From an uncultured Clostridia bacterium (GTDB taxonomy: Bacteria; Bacillota; Clostridia; Oscillospirales; Acutalibacteraceae), in NCBI GenBank assembly GCA_938034875.1, contig CALHND010000009.1, forward strand, positions 1 through 12,326: a stretch of 12,326 bases of DNA. The letters are read 5' to 3'. The stretch's first letter is position 1. The number at the start of each line of letters is the position of its first letter. A program made the translations under genes and the position numbers. This document shows, piece by piece, positions 6,904 through 12,326 of this stretch. The notes beneath the pieces were generated by a model. That model did no database searches and was not told the DNA's origin. It saw only the letters and a program-made list of their open reading frames with translations.

Positions 6904-7770
6904 ATGAAGAAAACGGAAAAAATTATAGCTGCTGTTTTATGCTCTGCCGGCTTTTGCGCCGTTGCTGCATTTCTTATTTACAATGCTACATTCACAGAGG
7001 TCAGCGCTTTGTCAGTTGCGCCACAAACGATTGAACGAATAATTCCCTGTGTCGGTACGGTTTCTGCCAAAAATAATGAGGTGGTAACATACGACGAAAC
7101 AGTTATTCCGGATGACATAAAGGTGAGCGTTGGTGACAAAGTTAACGATGGTGACTTGATCATGACGGCGATTAACAGCCGAATGAGAGAAATTGATATT
7201 TATTCAGATTATGACGGGATAATAACATCTTTGCCTGCCTCGATTGGTAAAGAATACAAATCAGGTGCACCTTTAGCAGTTATTTCATTGACAGAAAAAA
7301 TGCAGGTTAAAACTCAAATTAATGAACGCGATGTTTCTGTGGTTAATATAGGTCAAAGTGCCACAATCACCGGAAATGGATTTGACGATAAAACTTATTC
7401 CGGAAAGGTTGCTCGAATATCCTCTGTTGCTGAACCCACGGTTGCAAACGGTACGGTTGTAAGCGTGACCGTAGATATTTCAGATAATGACGAAATTATT
7501 ATGCCCGGAATGAGCGCAAAGGTTTACATTTCGGCTGAAGAAAGCAGCAATGTGTTGGCTGTTCCCTATTCCGCTATAGCATACGAAGGCGATGATGCAT
7601 ATGTTTACGTTGCAAACGGAAACAAAACCGAAAAAACAAAGGTCGAAATCGGTGTAGAAGGTGATAAATACGCCGAAATAACCAGCGGACTTAAAATCGG
7701 CGACTGCGTAATAGAGGATAAAAATTCGCTTGGCGGTCGAATCAAAGTGAGGGTAAAAACCAATGATTAG
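6904..7770 (+). CDS. HlyD/MacA-like membrane-fusion adaptor of an ABC exporter
   Basis: This 288-residue protein has one N-terminal membrane anchor (about 7-28) and an extracytoplasmic body. The body holds a split biotinyl-lipoyl-like domain (KVSVGDKVNDGD... and YDGIITSLPASIGKEYKSGA), then beta-barrel domains with INERDVSVVNIGQSATI, GKVARISSVAEPT and MPGMSAKVYI, ending in a membrane-proximal domain (KVEIGVEGDKYAEITSGLK). In MacA-type systems the adaptor works with a MacB-like permease. The coiled-coil hairpin between the lipoyl halves is essentially absent, as in many Gram-positive adaptors that need no outer-membrane channel. GGTGGG and GGTG precede ATG 6904. It overlaps the permease gene by 8 nt, so the two are translated together. 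Substrate is unknown; drugs, peptides or lipids are all possible. Confidence 0.88.
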   Translation: MKKTEKIIAAVLCSAGFCAVAAFLIYNATFTEVSALSVAPQTIERIIPCVGTVSAKNNEVVTYDETVIPDDIKVSVGDKVNDGDLIMTAINSRMREIDIYSDYDGIITSLPASIGKEYKSGAPLAVISLTEKMQVKTQINERDVSVVNIGQSATITGNGFDDKTYSGKVARISSVAEPTVANGTVVSVTVDISDNDEIIMPGMSAKVYISAEESSNVLAVPYSAIAYEGDDAYVYVANGNKTEKTKVEIGVEGDKYAEITSGLKIGDCVIEDKNSLGGRIKVRVKTND

Positions 7771-8935
7771 CATTTTGCCCGGTGTAATTCGTCAGCTTAT
7801 GCGCCACAAGTGGCGTACGGTTATGATCGCTTTAAGTGTAACAATCGGCGTCATGTCGGTAGCCGTAATTGATATAATCGGCGATGCAGGAATAGTCAAG
7901 TTCAATAACGAACTTGACTGTCTTGGCGTAAGTGGTATTTCGGTGTCCATAAAATCAAAAAGCGGTGTCGAGCCTCTTGACAGTAGAGATGTTAAGCTTA
8001 TAAACAGTATTGAGAATGTGGAAAGTGCTATGGGAATAATCAAAACAATGGGCAGCGTAAGTAACCACAGTGAAGAAATAAGTGCGGCTGTAGTTGGAAT
8101 TGGAGAAAATGCAAAGGATACAATTTCGCTTGAATTAAAACAAGGCCGATATATTTCCGAAGATGACATCATGTCATATTCAAATGTTTGTCTAATTGAC
8201 GAAAGTCTTTCAATAGATCTATTTGGCACAGGTGAAAGCGTTGGAATGAAGGTTGATCTGAATTCACAGGCTGTTGCAGGATCGTATGAAATTATTGGGG
8301 TTATTCCCACTGAAGGCAGTATTTTGCGAAATGTTGCCGAAGATATGATTGACAGCAGTATATATATTCCCTATTCTAAAATTGACGGTAGTTTTTCCTC
8401 AATCGCGGTTTCTGTACTAGACACAAGCACCTCTGACACAACCACAAGTAAAATTAAGAGAATAGTAGGCTATGAAAAGGGTAACAAAAATGCTATTAAT
8501 GCCACAGACATGGCAACCCATCGTAAACGAATAAATCGATTACTTGATATTATTAAACAAATTCTCGTAGTGATTAGTGCTACATCAATCGTCGTTTCAG
8601 CGCTGTCAATAATGACGATAATGTTGCTCACAGTTAAGGAACGAACCTATGAAATAGGAATAAAAAAATCAATTGGTGCAAGCAACCGCAGGGTTTTAGC
8701 CGAAATTATTTATGAATCGGGGACAATTGCCTTTATCGGCGGAGTAATAGGCGTTACTATTTCGCTAATACTATCAGTTGTAATAAGTGCCATTCTTGGC
8801 ATGAGCATGACATTAAATCCGCTAAAACTCATATTGCTGATAGCGGTATCTGTATTGGTTGGTTGCATATCGGGAGCATATCCAGCAATTACAGCTGCAA
8901 AACTTAACCCAGTAGATGCACTCGGCAGAAACTAA
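7763..8935 (+). CDS. MacB/FtsX-type ABC transporter permease
   Basis: This 390-residue permease has the four-helix MacB layout: TM1 (about 18-40), a large extracytoplasmic MacB periplasmic core domain (about 41-260), then three C-terminal helices (about 266-290, 320-345, 355-375). The cytoplasmic loop VKERTYEIGIKKSIGASNRR (291-310) is the conserved FtsX coupling segment that contacts an ATPase. The end AYPAITAAKLNPVDALGRN is the classic family tail. Length is normal for a permease without a fused ATPase. The start ATG lies inside the adaptor's last codons, with GAGGG upstream. No ATP-binding protein gene precedes or follows it, although such systems normally have one adjacent. A transcription terminator follows at 9064. 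Type VII exporters such as MacB use energy for mechanical substrate expulsion. Substrate here is unknown. Confidence 0.93.
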   Translation: MISILPGVIRQLMRHKWRTVMIALSVTIGVMSVAVIDIIGDAGIVKFNNELDCLGVSGISVSIKSKSGVEPLDSRDVKLINSIENVESAMGIIKTMGSVSNHSEEISAAVVGIGENAKDTISLELKQGRYISEDDIMSYSNVCLIDESLSIDLFGTGESVGMKVDLNSQAVAGSYEIIGVIPTEGSILRNVAEDMIDSSIYIPYSKIDGSFSSIAVSVLDTSTSDTTTSKIKRIVGYEKGNKNAINATDMATHRKRINRLLDIIKQILVVISATSIVVSALSIMTIMLLTVKERTYEIGIKKSIGASNRRVLAEIIYESGTIAFIGGVIGVTISLILSVVISAILGMSMTLNPLKLILLIAVSVLVGCISGAYPAITAAKLNPVDALGRN

Positions 8936-9063
8936 ATAAAAATACACACAGGTTAATATATATTAACTATAAAAATATATTTTATACCGCTATAAAATTC
9001 AATCTCTAGTCAGTATTTTAGTTTGTCCAACTTGTATAGTAGCAATGGAAATAAATCATTCCT

Positions 9064-9091
9064 ATGCGCAGCTACGGCTGCGCATTTTATT
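9064..9091 (+). terminator. Terminator of the adaptor/permease operon
   Basis: ATGCGCAGC (9064-9072) and GCTGCGCAT (9077-9085) form a perfect 9-bp GC-rich stem with a TACG tetraloop, followed by TTTATTAT. It lies about 130 bp after the permease stop. The opposite strand lacks a U tract, so it is a plus-strand terminator. Confidence 0.85.
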
Positions 9092-9146
9092 ATACTAGAT
9101 TAAAAAAGAATAAAAAGTTTGTTTGCTATGCGTAGTAATTTTGATA

Positions 9147-9393
9147 ATGACTATGCCGCCATGCACTTTCACTGTCAGAACTGAGACCGCCGACAGCAAC
9201 AATTTAAAAAAGGCAGTATTTACTTTAATGGCAAGGTAAACTAAGCGCACTAAATCACTTTACGGCAATCCATCCCGATCTAACAGCGCTTAGTAAGATT
9301 GGAGGTCATTTTGCGCAACTTTGCAACGGCAAAATAAATGCTTGCGTTTTCATTATTTTACAAATAAAATTATTATTAAAATATCATTTTTAA
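9147..9393 (+). pseudogene. Possible frameshifted small gene or dispersed repeat
   Basis: This stretch is clearly richer in G+C than its flanks and reads like protein in two linked frames. Frame one starts at ATG 9147 (or 9153), gives MPPCTFTVRTETADSNNL followed by KKAVFTLMAR, and stops at TAA 9237. Frame two, shifted by one base near 9230, continues QGKLSALNHFTAIHPDL, then TALSKIGGHFAQLCNGKINA, and stops at 9391. Dropping one G from ATGG at 9228-9231 would join them into one frame of about 80 codons. No good Shine-Dalgarno site precedes either ATG. The reverse strand is also open for some 40 codons, and a 9-bp inverted repeat (ACTAAGCGC/GCGCTTAGT) spans about 9240-9298, so a non-coding repeat or structured RNA is an equal alternative. 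Not recognised with confidence. Confidence 0.3.
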
Positions 9394-9435
9394 AATATGC
9401 AATTCATCTTTTTTTGCTTAAATATTGCGTTTTAA

Positions 9436-9464
9436 TTGATTTTTAATTATATTTATCATATAAT
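9436..9464 (+). promoter_or_regulatory. Sigma-A promoter of glmS
   Basis: TTGATT (9436-9441) and a perfect TATAAT (9459-9464) are separated by the ideal 17 nt. The predicted start near 9471 gives a leader of only about 40 nt, too short to hold a glmS ribozyme. Confidence 0.7.
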
Positions 9465-9482
9465 TCTAAGAGGGTATTTTTT

Positions 9483-9524
9483 ATGCCTATATTAATTCAG
9501 GGGGCACATTTATGTGTGGTATAG
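9483..9524 (+). CDS. Possible 13-residue leader peptide overlapping the glmS start
   Basis: ATG 9483 opens a 13-codon frame reading MPILIQGAHLCVV and stopping at TAG 9522-9524, 13 nt inside glmS in another frame. It has its own Shine-Dalgarno-like GAGGG (about 8 nt upstream) and lies within the predicted short mRNA leader. Its translation would cover the glmS ribosome-binding site (AGGGGG, 9499-9503), so it could couple to or interfere with glmS translation. Short frames like this also arise by chance, and there is no conservation evidence. Confidence 0.3.
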   Translation: MPILIQGAHLCVV

Positions 9525-11335
9525 TTGGATATGTGGGCAGCAAAAATGCTGCGCCCATATTATTAAATAATCTTGAGAAATTAGAATACCGTGGTTACGA
9601 TTCAGCCGGAATAGCCGTTGTTCAAAATAACAGCATTATAGTAAAAAAGTCAAAAGGCAGAATACAAAATCTACGTGATGTTACAGATAACGGTGCAAAT
9701 ATCTGCGGAATTATGGGTGTAGGACACACCCGCTGGGCAACTCATGGGCAGCCTAATGATATTAACTCACATCCACACGAAAGTATGCGTGGAAATTTTG
9801 CTGTCGTTCACAACGGAATCATCGAAAATTATGTCAGCATAAAAGATGGTCTAACCAAAAAAGGCTTCAATTTTATGTCTGAAACCGACACCGAGGTTGT
9901 AACCCAACTACTCGACTACTATTACGACGGTAATATAATGCAGACTATTATAAAAACTCTCCACAAATTAGAGGGTTCATATGCACTGGGCATTATTTGC
10001 AAAGACTGTCCTGATAAGTTTTATGCCGTGAGAAAAGATAACCCGCTGATTGTAGGTCTTGGAAACGGCGAAAACTATATTGCTTCCGATGTTACTGCAT
10101 TAGTCGAGCATACGCGAAATATTTGCTATCTTGATGATAACCAAATAGCTGTTATCAGCAAAGATGAAGTGCATGTGTACAATTTAAACGGCGAAGAGTC
10201 TGATATCAAAGTAAATAAAATTGACTGGGATATCAACGCTGCAGAAAAAGACGGCTATCCTCACTTCATGATGAAAGAAATCATGGAACAACCTAAAGTA
10301 CTAAGGGACACAATTACACCAAGAATTAAAAACGGTGAGGTTGTAATTGACGGCATAAGTATCGACAGCTATATAAAAGATATAAATAAAATAATAATTA
10401 CCGCCTGCGGATCTGCATATCACGCCGGAATGGTTGGAAAATATGTAATTGAAAAACTTGCTCGTATACAGGTTGAGGTTGATTTAGCGTCAGAATTGCG
10501 TTACCGCGAACCTATAATCGATGAAAAAACACTGGTTATTGCTGTCAGCCAATCGGGAGAAACCGCGGATACGCTTGCAGCGCTTAAGGAAGCAAAGCGC
10601 CTCGGTGCAAAAACAATTGCAATAGTAAATGTTGTATCGTCGGCGATTGCTAAAGCTGCTGATGACGTTATTTACACTTGGGCAGGACCAGAAATAGCAG
10701 TCGCCACTACAAAGGCATACGCGGCTCAATTATCTGTTTTCTACTTGCTTGCAATTTACATGGCGCGAAAGCTTAGCAGAATAAATGATGAGCGCAATTT
10801 ACAGCTTATAAACGAACTGTTAGCGCTTCCTGATAAAATTGAATCATTGCTTGAACAAAAATCAGTAATTCAAAATATTGCATCGCTATTTTTCAATGAA
10901 AAGCACATTTTCTTTATTGGGCGAAACATTGACTACGCATCTGCGCTTGAAGGTTCTCTAAAATTAAAGGAAATTTCGTATATTCATTCTGAGGCATATG
11001 CTGCCGGTGAATTAAAGCACGGTACAATATCGTTGATTGAGCCGGGACGTTTGGTTATAGCAGTTGCTTGCCAGAATTATTTATTTGATAAAACGCTGAG
11101 CAACATTCGCGAGGTAAAATCACGCGGAGCTGATATTATAGCCATTGTTGAGAACACAAATACAGTTATTGCAAGTGAAACAGATAAGGTGCTATACATC
11201 CCACACACGGACCCGTTATTTACAGCATCTCTGTCAGTTGTGCCAATGCAGTTCCTCGGCTACTATGTTGCGGCGGCGAACGGTTGTGACATCGATAAAC
11301 CACGTAACCTTGCAAAATCGGTTACGGTTGAGTAA
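9512..11335 (+). CDS. glmS: Glutamine--fructose-6-phosphate aminotransferase (isomerizing)
   Basis: This 607-residue cytoplasmic enzyme makes glucosamine-6-phosphate from fructose-6-phosphate and glutamine, the entry step to UDP-GlcNAc for peptidoglycan. The N-terminal class II glutaminase domain begins MCGIVGYVG with the catalytic Cys exposed after Met removal. It carries GHTRWATHG (71-79), VHNGIIENY (99-107) and the SETDTEVV glutamine-site motif (123-130). Two SIS sugar-isomerase domains follow (about 285-425 and 455-595), with CGSAYHAG (299-306) and SQSGETADT (346-354). The C-terminus LAKSVTVE contains the Lys (K602) that forms the Schiff base with the sugar. All key residues are present and length is standard. 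AGGGGG lies about 7 nt before ATG 9512. The gene has its own promoter and terminator, is monocistronic, and has no ribozyme upstream. Confidence 0.98.
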   Translation: MCGIVGYVGSKNAAPILLNNLEKLEYRGYDSAGIAVVQNNSIIVKKSKGRIQNLRDVTDNGANICGIMGVGHTRWATHGQPNDINSHPHESMRGNFAVVHNGIIENYVSIKDGLTKKGFNFMSETDTEVVTQLLDYYYDGNIMQTIIKTLHKLEGSYALGIICKDCPDKFYAVRKDNPLIVGLGNGENYIASDVTALVEHTRNICYLDDNQIAVISKDEVHVYNLNGEESDIKVNKIDWDINAAEKDGYPHFMMKEIMEQPKVLRDTITPRIKNGEVVIDGISIDSYIKDINKIIITACGSAYHAGMVGKYVIEKLARIQVEVDLASELRYREPIIDEKTLVIAVSQSGETADTLAALKEAKRLGAKTIAIVNVVSSAIAKAADDVIYTWAGPEIAVATTKAYAAQLSVFYLLAIYMARKLSRINDERNLQLINELLALPDKIESLLEQKSVIQNIASLFFNEKHIFFIGRNIDYASALEGSLKLKEISYIHSEAYAAGELKHGTISLIEPGRLVIAVACQNYLFDKTLSNIREVKSRGADIIAIVENTNTVIASETDKVLYIPHTDPLFTASLSVVPMQFLGYYVAAANGCDIDKPRNLAKSVTVE

Positions 11336-11383
11336 TTTGCAAGGTTAATTCATTTTTGTACAGTCACTAAATACCAATTATTA

Positions 11384-11427
11384 AAACAGCACACAGATTC
11401 TAAAAGAGTCTTGTGCTGTTTATTAAT
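11384..11427 (+). terminator. Terminator of glmS
   Basis: AAACAGCACA (11384-11393) pairs with TGTGCTGTTT (11412-11421). Inside, AGATTC pairs with GAGTCT through one G-U pair and a TAAAA loop, leaving a single bulged C. ATTAATTT follows. It lies about 50 bp after the glmS stop, directly before the tandem repeats. Confidence 0.85.
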
Positions 11428-11440
11428 TTGTAAAATTAAA

Positions 11441-11930
11441 GTTAATTATCAAAGAAACCAATGATTTTGGTGCAGAAGCCTTATTTTAAGTTAAAACCTA
11501 TCTTACATTCCATATAACGATCAAAATGCTTTGCCATAAAAAAACATTTTTTATTATGCAATTATTTTTTATTTTGTGTCCGTTTATAATTTTACTGAAT
11601 TATAGTTAATTATTAAGGGAAACAATGACTTTGGTGCCGACGACTTGTTTTAAGATAAAACCTATCATATGTGCCATATAACGATGAGAATGCTTTGCAA
11701 TAAAGAATCATTCCCTATTATGCAACTCTTTTAGATTCTGTGTCCGTTTATTATTTTACTGAATTATAGTAAATTATTAAAGGAAACAATGATTTTGGTG
11801 CCGACGCTTTTTTTACAATGAAAATTTTATTACCTTATATATGCATAACAGCATGCTTTACAATAGAAATGCAAATTCTGTTCCACCCGTTTCTATTGAT
11901 TGTTTATATCAACTCTATATAAGTGTTATT
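11441..11930. repeat. Three tandem copies of a 164-bp repeat
   Basis: Landmarks recur at an exact 164-bp spacing: GTTAATTAT at 11441 and 11605, and GTAAATTATT at 11769. Units 1 (11441-11604) and 2 (11605-11768) align without gaps and differ at about 28 positions by hand count (about 83 % identical). Unit 3 (from 11769) keeps the first 40 or so bases (AAACAATGATTTTGGTGCCG), then drifts, but retains TGCTTT.CAATA at the right offset and CCGTTT further on, ending about 11930. The block lies between the glmS terminator and the terminator of the opposing rRNA operon, so it is not inside any transcript with a known gene. Units are too long and diverged for CRISPR, and I see no transposase or target-site duplication. 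Confidence 0.9.
11861..11898. repeat. Perfect 9-bp inverted repeat inside repeat unit 3
   Basis: CAATAGAAA (11861-11869) and TTTCTATTG (11890-11898) are exact inverted complements around a 20-nt loop. The equivalent places in unit 2 hold the weaker pair AATAAA/TTTATT, with an inner AGAATC/GATTCT pair, so hairpin potential is kept although the bases differ. No U tract follows, so it is not a terminator. Confidence 0.5.
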
Positions 11931-11950
11931 AACGCACTCACATTATGAAT

Positions 11951-11988
11951 GCAAAAAATAAAAGCCACCAACTATTGCTGATGACCTT
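11951..11988 (-). terminator. Terminator of the rRNA operon
   Basis: On the minus strand AAGGTCATCAGC (11988-11977) pairs with GTTGGTGGCTTT (11972-11961) over 12 positions, allowing four G-U pairs, around an AATA loop. It is followed by TTATTTTTT. The wobble pairs make it look imperfect in DNA, but it is a sound RNA hairpin with a U-rich tail. It lies 95 nt beyond the 23S 3' end. Confidence 0.75.
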
Positions 11989-12083
11989 AATAAACATATT
12001 AAATTTTAAAGAATACACCTTCAAAATTGAACAATACGAAGTGGATGAGAAAGTAGATGAGTGGTTGTGGTAAACCACATATG
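11989..12083 (-). other. 23S rRNA 3' flank (processing region), no 5S gene
   Basis: These 95 nt lie between the 23S 3' end and the operon terminator. They hold a small hairpin (TGTGGT/ACCACA, 12066-12079) and, on the minus strand, the TTGTTCAATTTTGAAGG tract that commonly borders rRNA genes in Clostridia and probably takes part in processing. A 5S rRNA needs about 117 nt and none of its conserved blocks is present. Confidence 0.6.

Positions 12084-12326
<243 letters not shown>

Larger units (their letters stand above)
8936..9511. other. 576-bp intergenic region before glmS
   Basis: In order this holds two AT palindromes just after the permease stop (a 16-bp perfect one, GTTAATATATATTAAC, 8952-8967, and AAAATATATTTT, 8972-8983), the permease terminator (9064-9089), a higher-GC island with protein-like readings (about 9147-9393), and the glmS promoter and leader. 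No glmS ribozyme core and no tRNA were found. Confidence 0.7.

Noticed and set aside
7700..7780. Missed ATP-binding protein gene between adaptor and permease
   Set aside because: The two genes overlap by 8 nt. No Walker A or LSGGQ motif appears in any frame translation I examined.
7792..8310. 172-codon minus-strand frame inside the ABC permease gene
   Set aside because: It is antisense to the MacB core domain, with no start signal and no family features.
9400..9511. glmS ribozyme upstream of glmS
   Set aside because: None of the conserved ribozyme blocks is present, and the DNA before glmS is AT-rich with a promoter only about 50 bp from the start codon.
11441..11930. CRISPR array or IS element in the repeat block
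   Set aside because: Units of 164 bp are contiguous without spacers, are diverged, and have no cas genes, transposase or terminal inverted repeats.

Overview
The window is AT-rich, low-GC DNA with Gram-positive style Shine-Dalgarno sites, sigma-A-like promoters and Rho-independent terminators. The gene content fits an anaerobic Clostridia member: rubredoxin, an OPT-family transporter next to a PqqD-like protein, a diverged RadC, and a tiny Cys-rich protein. My best guess is an uncultured Oscillospirales/Ruminococcaceae-type bacterium. The family placement is inference from protein flavour, not a database match.

Layout. Positions 1-155 hold the last 50 codons of an unrecognised plus-strand gene, followed by two hairpin terminators (251-289, 347-387). 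A 51-residue rubredoxin (398-553) and an APC-family amino-acid permease (702-2141) lie on the minus strand. A 405-bp AT-rich divergent spacer separates the permease from a plus-strand pair: an OPT-family oligopeptide transporter (2547-4457) and a PqqD-like small protein that overlaps it by 20 nt. A perfect 16-bp bidirectional terminator (4798-4833) divides that pair from a convergent RluA-family pseudouridine synthase (4843-5823, minus). The synthase shares a compact, overlapping divergent promoter region with radC (5941-6657, plus).

After radC a Cys-rich 51-residue protein is read on the minus strand (6646-6801). It is divergent from a two-gene plus-strand operon, a MacA/HlyD-like adaptor (6904-7770) and a MacB/FtsX-type ABC permease (7763-8935), with no ATPase gene alongside. 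A 576-bp spacer follows. It contains the operon's terminator, a higher-GC island that looks like a broken small gene or dispersed repeat, and the glmS promoter. glmS (9512-11335, plus) is intact and has no recognisable glmS ribozyme, but a 13-codon leader ORF overlaps its start.

The right end is a minus-strand rRNA operon. The 3' end of 23S rRNA (12084-12326) is followed within 100 nt by a terminator, and no 5S gene lies between them. Between that terminator and glmS are three tandem copies of a 164-bp repeat (11441 to about 11930), the most unusual structure in the window.

Functionally the window is mostly housekeeping (GlmS for amino-sugar supply to the cell wall, RluA for rRNA modification, RadC, rRNA) plus nutrient transport (amino-acid permease, oligopeptide transporter) and an efflux-type adaptor/permease pair. 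I see no phage, IS, CRISPR or toxin-antitoxin genes. No clearly new multi-gene system is evident. The candidates worth following are the 164-bp repeats, the OPT/RRE-like pair, the ATPase-less adaptor/permease pair and the 9.1-9.4 kb island.
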